A stretch of 64,000 nucleotides of DNA from Flavobacterium hibisci (GCF_020026925.1 NZ_JAIQDW010000009.1:124001-188000), one strand, 5' to 3'; positions 46,545 through 57,831 are shown, counted from the stretch's first letter. Numbers and translations: made by a program. The notes: generated by a model from the letters alone, not told the origin.

Positions 46545-46597
46545 GTTCGAGTGTAAATTGTTGAATTTAGATTATTTGGTTTGTTTTGTAAAACTTG

Positions 46598-47881
46598 TTA
46601 CTTTATCAGTCCAGCCAATTCTCTGGTGAGATTTTTCCTTGAATATTGTGGTAAGCCAACTCCATGAGCCTGCAAGTTTCCAGCTAAAAACTGATTATAA
46701 AAGTCCAAAATTACACTTTTTAATTTCGCTTTTTCAGAATAATCAAAAAATACCCCTGTATTGGTTTGTTTTATAATATCAGCAAAATCAGAACCTTGAG
46801 GTCCAATAGCAATTATTGGACGATTTGAGACCATGTATTCAAATAATTTTCCCGGAATGATGCTTTTAGTGTCTTCAGAATTAATTTCGATTAGTAGCAA
46901 AACCTGAGATTTTTTTTGATGAGCAATTGCTTCATGATGCGACACATATCCGAGAAGGCTGAGATATGAATTGAGATTAAATTCAGTAATACAATCCAGT
47001 ACTTCCTGACTTACAGCTCCAATTAATTTAATTTCTAAATATGATTTAAAATCAGGTACCTCATTTAACAATTCAATCAGACATTCCCATAAAAACCTTG
47101 GATTTCGATCTGATAAAAAGGAACCAATATGAGCAAGAGTAAATTTAGTATCTAAAACCTGCTTCTCAACATTTTCAATATCATACCCATTTGTAATAAC
47201 TGAAATAGGTTTATCGGTTATTTCCTGAAATTCTGCTTTAGTCGTTTTACTTGTTACAATAATTTCATCTGCCGAATTAAGCACTTTATGCTCTAACTTT
47301 TTATGTTTTTTTTCAGCATACGAAGATAATCGGAGCGCTTTATGATATCCTATAGTTGTCCATGGATCACGGAAATCAGCAAACCACTTTACTTTCAGTT
47401 TCTGCTGCAATTCCAAACCTATCAGATGGAGACTATGAGGAGGACCCGAAGTCACAATCGTATCAATATTATTTTCAGTGATGTATTTTTCTAAATAAGA
47501 AACAGAAGGTTTAACCCAAAAAACACGTGCGTCCGGTATAAAAAGATTGCCGCGTACCCACAAAAAAAGTTTATCAAGAAAGCTTTGTTTTTTCTTATTG
47601 GGCATAATTCCCGAAGCGATCTTCTTCGTTTTATTTTTTGAAAAAACAGAAGCCAGCTGATAAGGTTCCCAAATTTTATTTTTCAGAATAATTACCTGAT
47701 CTGAAATCTCACTTACTAAACCTTCGTCAACAATTGGATACGTTGGATTTTCAGGCACATAGACAATTGGCTGAATACCAAATTCCGGCAGGTATTTTAC
47801 AAATTTAAGCCAGCGCTGTACACCGGGCCCTCCTGCTGGCGGGAAATAATAGGTAATTATTAAAAGTTTCTTTTGTTCCAA
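46598..47881 (-). CDS. Glycosyltransferase, GT4-like
   Basis: The 427-residue cytoplasmic enzyme has a GT-B fold. The N-terminal acceptor domain opens with YYFPPAGGPGVQRW, a common start in this family. The middle carries TSGPPHSLHL and FADFRDPW. The C-terminal donor domain includes IGSFLSDRNPRFLW, IPGKLFEYMVSNRPIIAIG and a late acid region (GSDFADIIKQTNTG). The start codon is TTG at 47881. It probably adds a sugar in surface glycan synthesis together with the adjacent flippase. The sugar specificity is unknown. Confidence 0.9.
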   Translation of the reverse strand: MEQKKLLIITYYFPPAGGPGVQRWLKFVKYLPEFGIQPIVYVPENPTYPIVDEGLVSEISDQVIILKNKIWEPYQLASVFSKNKTKKIASGIMPNKKKQSFLDKLFLWVRGNLFIPDARVFWVKPSVSYLEKYITENNIDTIVTSGPPHSLHLIGLELQQKLKVKWFADFRDPWTTIGYHKALRLSSYAEKKHKKLEHKVLNSADEIIVTSKTTKAEFQEITDKPISVITNGYDIENVEKQVLDTKFTLAHIGSFLSDRNPRFLWECLIELLNEVPDFKSYLEIKLIGAVSQEVLDCITEFNLNSYLSLLGYVSHHEAIAHQKKSQVLLLIEINSEDTKSIIPGKLFEYMVSNRPIIAIGPQGSDFADIIKQTNTGVFFDYSEKAKLKSVILDFYNQFLAGNLQAHGVGLPQYSRKNLTRELAGLIK

Positions 47882-47913
47882 TCTTAATTTAATATTTTAA
47901 CTTAATCCAAAAT

Positions 47914-48388
47914 TTAAATATTTTCTTCATTCTCATTATTTACTTTCCCTAATTCTTCAATATCCAAAATATCTTTCGGTCTATTAGAAGCTTTTTTAGC
48001 AATAATTAAATTTTCATAATCAATAAAATAAACAGGAGTCTCACCAATTATAACAATTGTTGCGTCTTCTAACAAAGAAGAAAAAGATTTATCTTCTAAA
48101 CCTTTTACGGCGGTCCATAATATCCAGCCTAAGACCATAATTTAATGTAAAATCTGTCCAGCCAGGAATAAATTGCATTGTTTCAATTGATTCAAAGTCT
48201 CCTAAATTAATTGATTTTAATGCTTTTCGTAAATTAAGTCTATTTTCAATGGTGTCCTCTAAATAGATATCAATGTCCACTGTATTTCTACTATAGCCAT
48301 AAATATTTACCGCAAAACCTCCAATAGTTATATACTTAACCTTATTTTTAAAGAAACTATTCCAAATAGCAATTATTTGCTCATTCAT
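47914..48388 (-). pseudogene. Nucleotidyltransferase (MNT/AbiEii-like) split by a frameshift
   Basis: Two overlapping frames together encode one protein of about 157 residues. The first (48388 down to about 48116) has the nucleotidyltransferase signature TIGGFAVNIYGYSRNTVDIDI and ends near GLRLDIM. The second continues as TAVKGLEDKSFSSLLED...IDYENLIIAKKASNRPKD, the usual C-terminal half. They join if one base is removed in the ATGGACC stretch at 48112-48118. As written, the first frame stops at 48089 after about eight wrong residues. It is either a true inactivating insertion or a sequencing error. Confidence 0.75.
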
Positions 48389-48552
48389 CGTTTCTTAGAT
48401 TGAATTATTTTAGCAGTTTTCAATGTATGGGAAATTTCAACAATAGCCATCAATCGCTCTAGTCTCTCTAAATAAGAAAGCGATTTTATTTCTAAAATTC
48501 TTTTAGCTTCCAATTCTTTTGGAGTACCAAATTTTAATACAATATCTTTCAT
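48385..48552 (-). CDS. Small 55-residue partner of the nucleotidyltransferase
   Basis: An ATG at 48552 opens a 55-residue frame (starts MKDIVLKFGTPKELEAKRIL and ends IIQSKKR). Its TGA overlaps the nucleotidyltransferase ATG by 4 nt (ATGA). The product is a short charged helical protein with no signal peptide. Such a tightly coupled small gene before an MNT-type nucleotidyltransferase resembles two-gene toxin-antitoxin modules. It is not the HEPN toxin of the classical HEPN/MNT pairs, so the role is inference. Confidence 0.65.
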   Translation of the reverse strand: MKDIVLKFGTPKELEAKRILEIKSLSYLERLERLMAIVEISHTLKTAKIIQSKKR

Positions 48553-48617
48553 TACCTAACTTTTGTAATATCTTAAACAAAGATACAAAACGATATAAAA
48601 ATCAATAGGTAAAGAAA

Positions 48618-51059
48618 TTAACTTTGACTTTGATCTATTGATTTTCTTTTTTCAAAATAAACACCTCCTATTAAAAGCAGCAACATACCAATTGAACTTG
48701 CAAGGGTAATGGTACTTCCGGTTTTAATTACCTGAGGCTCAAATTTAAATTCGATTGTATGCTTTCCGCCCGGAATTTCCATAGCTCTTAAAACATAATC
48801 CACTGGAAAATGATCTGTTAACTTACCATCGATGTAAGCATTCCAGCCATTTTTATAATACATTTCAGAGAAAACAGCCAATCCGTCTTTTCCATTATCC
48901 GACTGGTATTTGATATAATTTGGTTTGTATTGCACCACTTTGATTGTTCCGGTCGTATCCCATTGTTTTTTTAAACGGGCACTTCTAAATTTTCCTTCGT
49001 GTTCATGTACATTGAAAACTGCTACTTTTTTAGTATCAATATGATCTAACGCTTTCATGACATCATCTGGCTTATTGACAAGTTTTACTGTGCTGACAAA
49101 CCAAGCGTTTCCATTTGTATTAGGGTTTATTGTTGGGAATTCTTTTCCTTCTTTATCAGTCTGAATAATGTATTTTACATTTAACATATCCAAAACCTCC
49201 ATATTATTTTTAGCGATCTGATAGTCGAATAATTGCTGGATTCTTCTTGGTTTTGCAGCATGATATCCACCTAATGAATTATGAAAATAAGAGGCACGTG
49301 CGCTTGACATATTTCCGCTTACTTCAAAAACCCTGTAATGAGTCGTATCTTTTAAAATTTGTGCATCAGATGGTGTTTCCTGAAATGGAGCAGCTATTTC
49401 TACCGGACTTACAAAATCTTTCGCAGAAACATATTTTTTATCCACAAAAAACAAATCAAAAATCATCAAAAGTCCTACAAGAATCAGAGTGGTATTTTGA
49501 GAAAGTTTATTTTTAATGAATAGCCATAAAATTCCAAAAGTTACTATAATAAAAAATCCGGAACGCAATAAATCAGCTGAATACAAAGTCATTCTGTCTT
49601 CTTTCAAAGCTTCAACAAAACCAGGACCATAACTTTCTAAGAAATAATTATCACTGCTTCCGGTAAAGTGGAAAAAGCCTTTCGCAATTACCAAAATTAA
49701 AATTACGCCAATACCAAAAACACCTGTTTGTATCAGGGCTTTTTGCTGCAGCTTTGGTTCATCTTTTGCTTTAAAAAACGACTGGATTCCCATTACAGCC
49801 AATACCGGGAAACATAATTCGAGAATCACCTGAATAGAAGAAACAGCTCTAAACTTATCATACATTGGAACGTAATCAATAAAGAAATCTGTTAATAGTG
49901 AAAAGTTTTTCCCCCAAGAAAGGACTAGTGAGAACAATGCGCCTGAAAGAAATACATATTTTATCTTTCTATCATCAACAAATAGGGCTAAAACACCTAA
50001 AAAGAAAACCACAACGCCAATATAAGCAGGTGCAGCAACTATAGGCTGATCACCCCAATATGTAGGCATTCCTGACACAAAATCCTGAGCCTGTGTGGAC
50101 GGAACTCCCTGCTCGATCATAAACGAATACATACGACTGTCTGTCCCGACATTTTCATGATTCGATCCTCCAAAAAGTCTAGGTGCAATAAGATTAAAAC
50201 TTTCAGCAATTCCGTAGCTATACTCAGTGATATATTCACGGCTTAAGGCATTTTCATTGGTCTTTTTAGACCCGTCCGGATTGAAAGTCAGTTCGCTGTT
50301 GCTTCGTGTACTGAATTTAGCATACTCACTAGTTGCCATCAAATTCGTAGCATTTGCTCCAATAGCAAAAATTCCGGCAACAGCCAAAACGCCAATTGCA
50401 ACACCTAATTCTTTAAATTGTTTTTCTTTAATGAAATTAAAGGTAAAATATCCTGAAAGTATCAACAAGAAAATCAATAGGTAATAAGTCATCTGAAAGT
50501 GGTTCGCATTAATTTCTAATGCAACTGCAAACATGGTAAGCAAACCTCCCCAGATATATTTTTTTTGAAATACCAGTATAAAACCGGCAATAACTAATGG
50601 CATATAGGCAATTGCATGCGCTTTTGCATTATGTCCAACACCAAGAATTATAATTAAATAAGTTGAAAAACCAAACGCAATCGCACCAATAAATGCTTTT
50701 AACGGATCAGTTTTTAAAACCAGAAGCAAACCGTAAAAACCTAAAAAGTATAAAAACAAATAATCAGCAGGACGTGGTAAAAAACGTAGAACATCATCTA
50801 ATTTACCCACAAAATCATTTGGATAATTTGCTCCTAACTGATAAGTTGGCATTCCTCCAAAAGCAGAATTAGTCCAATAGGGTTCAGCGTGTTCGGCAGC
50901 CCTAAAGTCATTTTGCTCTTTTGCCATTCCTGTATATTGAGCAATATCAGACTGAAAAATTTGTTTTCCCTGAAGGACAGGATAAAAATAAATTAACGAA
51001 ACGAGAATAAAGCCCAGAATTACAAGGGCATGCGGATAGAACTTATTTACTATTTTCAA
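48618..51059 (-). CDS. YfhO-family membrane protein
   Basis: The 813-residue protein has more than ten membrane helices in its first 550 residues, a soluble C-terminal domain (about 570-780) and a final helix (TITLASSIGMLLLLIGGVYF). The opening has QSDIAQYTGMAKEQNDFRAAEHAEPYW-like features, and SNGNAWFV-like and GWNAYIDGK motifs occur in the C-terminal domain, as in YfhO/GT-C-type proteins. YfhO in Gram-positives helps glycosylate lipoteichoic acid; the flavobacterial role is unknown. The start is TTG at 51059. It lies 51 bp after the DUF4834 gene. Confidence 0.85.
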   Translation of the reverse strand: MKIVNKFYPHALVILGFILVSLIYFYPVLQGKQIFQSDIAQYTGMAKEQNDFRAAEHAEPYWTNSAFGGMPTYQLGANYPNDFVGKLDDVLRFLPRPADYLFLYFLGFYGLLLVLKTDPLKAFIGAIAFGFSTYLIIILGVGHNAKAHAIAYMPLVIAGFILVFQKKYIWGGLLTMFAVALEINANHFQMTYYLLIFLLILSGYFTFNFIKEKQFKELGVAIGVLAVAGIFAIGANATNLMATSEYAKFSTRSNSELTFNPDGSKKTNENALSREYITEYSYGIAESFNLIAPRLFGGSNHENVGTDSRMYSFMIEQGVPSTQAQDFVSGMPTYWGDQPIVAAPAYIGVVVFFLGVLALFVDDRKIKYVFLSGALFSLVLSWGKNFSLLTDFFIDYVPMYDKFRAVSSIQVILELCFPVLAVMGIQSFFKAKDEPKLQQKALIQTGVFGIGVILILVIAKGFFHFTGSSDNYFLESYGPGFVEALKEDRMTLYSADLLRSGFFIIVTFGILWLFIKNKLSQNTTLILVGLLMIFDLFFVDKKYVSAKDFVSPVEIAAPFQETPSDAQILKDTTHYRVFEVSGNMSSARASYFHNSLGGYHAAKPRRIQQLFDYQIAKNNMEVLDMLNVKYIIQTDKEGKEFPTINPNTNGNAWFVSTVKLVNKPDDVMKALDHIDTKKVAVFNVHEHEGKFRSARLKKQWDTTGTIKVVQYKPNYIKYQSDNGKDGLAVFSEMYYKNGWNAYIDGKLTDHFPVDYVLRAMEIPGGKHTIEFKFEPQVIKTGSTITLASSIGMLLLLIGGVYFEKRKSIDQSQS

Positions 51060-51110
51060 TTTTGGGTGGTTTGGTTAAATGATGAATCCTGATTATTACA
51101 GGATACAAAC

Positions 51111-51398
51111 TTAATCTATTTCTTCGTAATCAACATAATCGCCTACTTTTTTGGTCTCCCGAGGCTTTTTTGCATTAGCAGTGTTGATGATTATCTCATC
51201 ATTATTGTTGTTTCTGGCTCTTTGCCATGAATTATCCTGACTATATTGCTGTTGTCTTTGAAAATTTTCCCCTGCTTTTTCTACTGCCTTTTTTACCAAT
51301 ACAGGTAAAAATATTTTAGCCAGAAATTTAAAAATATAATAAAAAGCTATTACCCACATTATGGTTTTAAGGAAACCTGAAAATGATGCTTCTTGCAT
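51111..51398 (-). CDS. DUF4834-family small membrane protein
   Basis: 95 residues from the ATG at 51398 (MQEASFSGFLKTIMWVIAFYYIFKFLAKIFLPVLV). One N-terminal membrane helix is followed by a polar, Gln/Asn-rich cytoplasmic part and a short tail ending VGDYVDYEEID. The opening and tail are typical of the DUF4834 family, which I associate with the position upstream of YfhO in flavobacteria. A longer frame to 51440 is excluded because the likely promoter lies inside it. The function is unknown. Confidence 0.82.
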   Translation of the reverse strand: MQEASFSGFLKTIMWVIAFYYIFKFLAKIFLPVLVKKAVEKAGENFQRQQQYSQDNSWQRARNNNNDEIIINTANAKKPRETKKVGDYVDYEEID

Positions 51399-51415
51399 AA
51401 TCGTATAATTTTTTC

Positions 51416-51423
51416 CAAAATTA
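51416..51423 (-). promoter_or_regulatory. -7 promoter element of the DUF4834-YfhO pair
   Basis: The minus strand reads TAATTTTG, matching TAnnTTTG, 18 nt before the ATG at 51398. A TTTTG lies 14 nt further upstream, short for a -33 element. Confidence 0.5.
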
Positions 51424-51478
51424 AGAAAACCATCGTTCAAAATTAAAATATCAATCTTAAATAAATAATAAAATATAG

Positions 51479-51486
51479 TACATTTG
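51479..51486 (+). promoter_or_regulatory. -7 promoter element of the 51522 gene
   Basis: TACATTTG matches TAnnTTTG and lies 35 nt before the ATG at 51522. It is divergent to the element at 51416-51423. Confidence 0.55.
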
Positions 51487-51521
51487 AAAACGTTATTACT
51501 TTTTAATCAAAAAATACATAT

Positions 51522-52562
51522 ATGTTAAAAATTAAAAACTTTTTAATAGCTTGCCTATTTTTATTATTCCCACAATACTTTTTTGCTCAATATACAGATG
51601 TTATAAATTCTAATCGCCCAGGCGAAACAATGTCAGCTTTTTCAGTTGGAAAGTCTGTCATTCAGGCTGAAGCTGGTTTTTACGGCATATATGAAAAACA
51701 TGATACACAAAATTACGAAGCTTCTGGTTTTGGCACTGATTTTACACTACGTTGGGGCCTTTTTCTCGAAGAACTTGAATTCATAGCAGACATTCAATAT
51801 CAAAATGAAAAATTTACAACTCCGGCAACCAGTTTTAAGAAAAGTAATCTAAGGCAGACTTATTTAGGGGCTAAATACTTAGTCTATGATCCATACAAAA
51901 ATCACAAAGAAGATATCAACATTTATAGTTATTCAAATAAAAAATTCAGCTGGCGTCAATTAATTCCGGCAGTTTCGATCTTTGCGGGTGCTAATATTGT
52001 ATTGAAGGACAATCCATATGCTTACAATTCTAATATACTCAATTATTATTCAACTGAATCCGGTGTTTCCCCAAAATTGATGTTAGCTACCCAACACCAT
52101 TTTGGCGCCAAATGGGTATTAGTATCTAACCTCATTGCTGACTATATCGGTACTGACAATTCAGGATATGGTTATATTATAACCTTAACAAGAGGTTTTA
52201 ACAAAAAATGGTCTGGATTTATAGAAAACCAGGGCTATAAAAGTGATTTATATAGTGATGCAATCTTTAGAGGAGGTGCGGCTTACTTATTATCAAGAAA
52301 CGTTCAAATTGATGCTTCTGTAAGCAAAAATTTAAAAAACACTCCTTCATTACTTTATGGCGGAATTGGATTTTCTATTCGTTACGATGACATGCATAAA
52401 GAAGAGTTAACCAGGGTAGGTAAAATAAAAAAGCCTAAAAAGAAAGACAAAAAGGACAAAATGTCTAAAGAAGAGCTAGAAGAACAGGATAAGACAGATC
52501 CCAAAGAAGACTATCAGGAGAAAGAGCGGAAAAGAAAGGCAAAATATGAGAAAAAGCCTTAA
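51522..52562 (+). CDS. Outer-membrane beta-barrel protein (phenol-pathway MetA-like, DUF/transporter)
   Basis: The 346-residue protein has a signal peptide (YFFAQ-Y). A barrel of alternating strands follows (about 25-290), starting with INSNRPGETMSAFSVGKSVIQAEAG, which fits the family annotated as 'MetA-pathway of phenol degradation'/transporter. About 60 residues at the C-terminus form a highly charged Lys/Glu-rich tail (KKPKKKDKKDKMSKEELEEQ) beyond the last strand. The tail is unusual for a barrel, which normally ends at its last strand. No function is known. Confidence 0.75.
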   Translation: MLKIKNFLIACLFLLFPQYFFAQYTDVINSNRPGETMSAFSVGKSVIQAEAGFYGIYEKHDTQNYEASGFGTDFTLRWGLFLEELEFIADIQYQNEKFTTPATSFKKSNLRQTYLGAKYLVYDPYKNHKEDINIYSYSNKKFSWRQLIPAVSIFAGANIVLKDNPYAYNSNILNYYSTESGVSPKLMLATQHHFGAKWVLVSNLIADYIGTDNSGYGYIITLTRGFNKKWSGFIENQGYKSDLYSDAIFRGGAAYLLSRNVQIDASVSKNLKNTPSLLYGGIGFSIRYDDMHKEELTRVGKIKKPKKKDKKDKMSKEELEEQDKTDPKEDYQEKERKRKAKYEKKP

Positions 52563-52612
52563 TTTTTCCCATTAATTACTTCTGATTTCTGAAAATAATA
52601 AAAAACAAGTTA

Positions 52613-53743
52613 ATGATTACAATTAAAGAAGCTAAAACAAAAAAGGAATTAACAGAATACATCAAATTTCCTTTTACCTTATATAAGAATAATCCATATT
52701 GGGTGCCACCTATTATTGCAGATGAATTAGAATCATTTGACAAAACAAAAAACCCTGCTTTTGAACATGCCGAGGCTTACTTTTACATGGCTTATAAAGA
52801 TGATAAAGTTGTTGGAAGAATTACAGCTATTATTAATTGGGCAGAAGTAAATAATCAGCATAAAAAGAAAGTACGCTTTGGATGGTTTGATGTTATTGAT
52901 GACATTGAAGTCACTAAAGCCTTACTAGAAAAAGTGTATGAATTGGGTAAACAGAATAATCTTGAACATATGGAAGGCCCAATGGGTTTTTCAAATTTAG
53001 ACAAAGTTGGGGTTTTAACAGAAGGCTTTGACCAGATCGGAACAATGATTACCTGGTATAATCATGCTTACTATGTTTCACATTTTGAGCAATTAGGCTT
53101 TCAGGTTGAAAAACAATATATAGAAAGTATTTTCCCTTTCTCAAATGTTAAACCAGAATTTTTCCAGAAAGCACAGGAACTCATTAAAAAGAGATATGGC
53201 TTAAGAGCGTTAACTTTTACAAAGACAAAAGACATTATGCCCCATGTGGACAAAATGTTTGATTTGTTTAATGAATCATACGAAAAACTAGCTTCATTTG
53301 TTGCCATATCTGATGTCCAGAAAGAGTATTTTAAAAAGAAATACATTAGTTTTATCAATCCTGAATATATTAAGTTTGTGGTGGACAAAGATGATAATTT
53401 AATAGCATTCAGTATTGTAATGCCAAGTTTTACTGAAGCTTTACAAAAAATAAGAGGAAAGCTCTTTCCTTTTGGTTTTCTTCATTTATTAAGGGCAAAA
53501 AAACATAGTAAGGACGTTGTTTTTTACCTTATCGGAATTCATCCTGAATATCAGAATAAAGGTGTTACGGCAATTATTTTTGACGAATATTATAAAACCT
53601 TTTCAGAAAAAGGCATCCGTAACTGCATCAGAACACCTGAATTACTTGAAAATAATGCCATCCACCTTTTGTGGAAGAATTTTGATCCTAAAATTCATTG
53701 TCAAAGAAAAACCTATAGAAAAGACTTATCTCAATGGGAATAA
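52613..53743 (+). CDS. GNAT-fold N-acetyltransferase-like protein
   Basis: The 376-residue cytoplasmic protein appears to have two GNAT-like halves. The first contains FYMAYKDDKVVGRITAIINW and the second VVDKDDNLIAFSIVMPSF and GIHPEYQNKGVTAIIFDEYYK, the latter resembling the acyl-CoA-binding loop (R/Q-x-x-G-x-G/A). The middle has GPMGFSNLDKVGVL. Related entries carry various names in databases, including a GTP cyclohydrolase label that the sequence does not support. The substrate is unknown. It ends at a shared terminator facing yidC. Confidence 0.78.
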   Translation: MITIKEAKTKKELTEYIKFPFTLYKNNPYWVPPIIADELESFDKTKNPAFEHAEAYFYMAYKDDKVVGRITAIINWAEVNNQHKKKVRFGWFDVIDDIEVTKALLEKVYELGKQNNLEHMEGPMGFSNLDKVGVLTEGFDQIGTMITWYNHAYYVSHFEQLGFQVEKQYIESIFPFSNVKPEFFQKAQELIKKRYGLRALTFTKTKDIMPHVDKMFDLFNESYEKLASFVAISDVQKEYFKKKYISFINPEYIKFVVDKDDNLIAFSIVMPSFTEALQKIRGKLFPFGFLHLLRAKKHSKDVVFYLIGIHPEYQNKGVTAIIFDEYYKTFSEKGIRNCIRTPELLENNAIHLLWKNFDPKIHCQRKTYRKDLSQWE

Positions 53744-53764
53744 ATTAACATCAATATTTTATAC

Positions 53765-53797
53765 AAAAAAGGTCGAAATTAAATTTCGACCTTTTTA
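53765..53797. terminator. Bidirectional hairpin terminator
   Basis: AAAAAGGTCGAAATT pairs with AATTTCGACCTTTTT with almost no loop. It lies between the convergent 52613 gene and yidC. Confidence 0.85.
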
Positions 53798-53820
53798 TTG
53801 CAATAATATATTCTGAAATA

Positions 53821-55731
53821 TTATTTCTTTTTGTTTTGAGCTTTTTTAGCTGCTTCCTGCTGCTCCATTACTTCCTGAAGACGCTGTTGGAATTTACTTG
53901 GCTTTTTAGGCTCTCTTTGTTTGTTTTCCTGAATTTGAGCATGGATTTTTTCGCTGTCTACAATGTAATTTTTAATTACAAACATAATTCCGATTGTAAT
54001 CAAGTTAGAAATAAAGTTATACAAACTCAATCCTGCACCATAGCTATTGAAGAAAATCAACATCATTAGTGGTGAAACATAAATCATGATTTTCATCATT
54101 TTTGCCATATCCGGCATTCCTTCCTGCTGTGGAGCTGCCATCTGCTGATCTCCTGAAGTCATTTTCATGTAGAAGAAAATCGCTATGGCGGCCAAAATCG
54201 GGAACAAACTGATGTGATCACCATACAAAGGAATATGAAATGGTAATTTTAAAACAGAGTCAAAAGATGATAAATCATCAGCCCAAAGGAAACCTTTTTG
54301 TCTTAATTCAAAAGCAGAAGGAAAGAACTGAAATGATGCATACATAAAAGGAAGCTGAATCAATGCCGGAATACAACCTGCCATTGGATTTACCCCTGCT
54401 TTATTGTACAATTTCATTGTCTCCTGCTGTTTCTTCATTGGATCTTTTTTGTATTTCTCTCCCAATTCAGTAATATCAGGTCTTAAAACCTTCATTTTTG
54501 CCTGTGACAAGAATGATTTATAGGTAATTGGCGACATGGCCAATTTAATAATAATTGTGAAAATAATAATTGCAATTCCTAACGACAATCCTATTGTTGA
54601 ACTTAAGAACCCAAATAATGGAATAAAAATCCATTTGTTAATCCAGCCAAAAATCCCCCATCCTAAAGGAATGATTTTTTCAAAGTTTTTATCATATGAT
54701 TTTAAAACTTTATAATCAGCCGGTCCAAAATACCAGTTCATTTTATAATCAATTTCACCGTTTGTGAAAGCCAGAGGAACATTTGCTTTGAACTGTTTTG
54801 TATAAACAGTATCTATTTTTTCGTCTTTTACTAAATTTTGAGAAACTAATTTTGATTTTTCGAAAGAAGTATTAGTCTGTAAAATTGAAGTGAAAAAATG
54901 TTGCTTAAATGCAATATAATCAACTTTTTCAGGAGTTTCTTCTTTATGATCTCCCTGTCCTACATAGCTTTCTTTTCCATCTTCATAATTATAGTAAATC
55001 TCCGCATAGCGATTTTCGTAAGAGATACTTTTCTCATTTCTATACGTTTTTAAATCCCATTGCAAATCTAATGGCTTAGCAGAATTCAAAACTTTATTTA
55101 AGCCTTGTGAGCGAATATCAAAGCCAACTAAATAGTCGTTTGGCTTAAGAATGTATTTATATTCCAAAAATTCATTAGCTCCTGCTTTTAAACGCATCGA
55201 TAAAATTTGATCAGCGCCAATTTTAGTCAGCGCAGGTTCAAAAAATAAATCTTTAGAATTCAAAGTTCTGTTGTCTGTCGTTTGTAACTGAATATTAAGA
55301 TTAGAATTATTATCCTTAATCAATTCAACCAACTGACCTGATCCTTTTTTGAATTTTTCAAATCCTTTTAAAGTTGCTTCAACAATATAACCGCCTTTAT
55401 TAGCGATTTTAAGTCTTATCTTTTCGTTTTCAATCGTAGTAAAGGATTCTTTTGCAGAAGGAAGTGTCGCAGAATAAGCAAAACCACCTAATGTTTTTTG
55501 TAATTGAGCCAACTGAACTGTATCACCAGGAGTTCCAGCAGCCGGTAGTGCTGCAGTTTTTACTTTATCAGCTTTTGCCTGAGCCTCTTGTTTAGCTACT
55601 AATTCTTTCTTGGCTTTTTCAGCAGCAATTTCTTTTTCAGAAGGCTGATTTTGGTACATGATCCAAATCAAAATTCCGAATATCAATACAAAACCAATGA
55701 TTGAATTAAGGTCTAATTTTTTTTCTTCCAT
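53821..55731 (-). CDS. yidC: Membrane protein insertase YidC
   Basis: The 636-residue insertase has one N-terminal helix (SIIGFVLIFGILIWIMY), a large periplasmic domain (about 40-345) and the conserved five-helix insertase core (about 360-600) containing KLAMSPITYKSFLSQAKMKVLRP and AGVNPMAGCIPALIQLPFMYASFQFFP. A basic Gln/Lys-rich C-terminal tail may contact the ribosome. It inserts proteins alone or with SecYEG. It lies 78 bp downstream of the pyrG stop and may be co-transcribed with it. Confidence 0.97.
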   Translation of the reverse strand: MEEKKLDLNSIIGFVLIFGILIWIMYQNQPSEKEIAAEKAKKELVAKQEAQAKADKVKTAALPAAGTPGDTVQLAQLQKTLGGFAYSATLPSAKESFTTIENEKIRLKIANKGGYIVEATLKGFEKFKKGSGQLVELIKDNNSNLNIQLQTTDNRTLNSKDLFFEPALTKIGADQILSMRLKAGANEFLEYKYILKPNDYLVGFDIRSQGLNKVLNSAKPLDLQWDLKTYRNEKSISYENRYAEIYYNYEDGKESYVGQGDHKEETPEKVDYIAFKQHFFTSILQTNTSFEKSKLVSQNLVKDEKIDTVYTKQFKANVPLAFTNGEIDYKMNWYFGPADYKVLKSYDKNFEKIIPLGWGIFGWINKWIFIPLFGFLSSTIGLSLGIAIIIFTIIIKLAMSPITYKSFLSQAKMKVLRPDITELGEKYKKDPMKKQQETMKLYNKAGVNPMAGCIPALIQLPFMYASFQFFPSAFELRQKGFLWADDLSSFDSVLKLPFHIPLYGDHISLFPILAAIAIFFYMKMTSGDQQMAAPQQEGMPDMAKMMKIMIYVSPLMMLIFFNSYGAGLSLYNFISNLITIGIMFVIKNYIVDSEKIHAQIQENKQREPKKPSKFQQRLQEVMEQQEAAKKAQNKKK

Positions 55732-55809
55732 TATTTTTAAAAAAAGTTATTCGTCTGAGGTTATTAGTTATTCGTTTAGTTCAAAAGTTACACCTCATAG
55801 AATGAATTA

Positions 55810-57474
<1,665 letters not shown>

Positions 57475-57597
57475 TTAAATTAGACAATTTCTCTATTCAG
57501 GATTGAGATAATTTTGCAAATTTTTAAACAGATCGATTACTTGTTTTTGTAATCGATAATTTTAAGTTTTAATTAGGAATATTTTTGAAGAATGTAT

Positions 57598-57831
57598 TTA
57601 AACCGGCTTTGGATATTGTTTTTTAATAGTACGAATGAGCTCCTCAAGACCATTTAGCTTTAACTCATAAATAAGCTGAAGCTGCTGTCCCAACTCTCCT
57701 TTCGGAAAACCTTTATTATGATACCATACCACATAATATTCAGGTAAATCAATTAAAAAGCGTCCTTCGTATTTACCGAATGGCATTTTAGTATGGGCTA
57801 ATTTTATAAGTTGTTTTTTATCCTGTTCCAT
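57598..57831 (-). CDS. DUF3820-family small protein
   Basis: The 77 residues contain the DUF3820 pattern MPFGKYEGRFLIDLPEYYVVWYH followed by FPKGELGQQL. The FGKYxGxxL motif also occurs in exonuclease- and quorum-type proteins, but the biochemical role is unknown. The protein is cytoplasmic, with no signal. It lies 73 bp downstream of the OsmC gene on the same strand. Confidence 0.87.
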   Translation of the reverse strand: MEQDKKQLIKLAHTKMPFGKYEGRFLIDLPEYYVVWYHNKGFPKGELGQQLQLIYELKLNGLEELIRTIKKQYPKPV

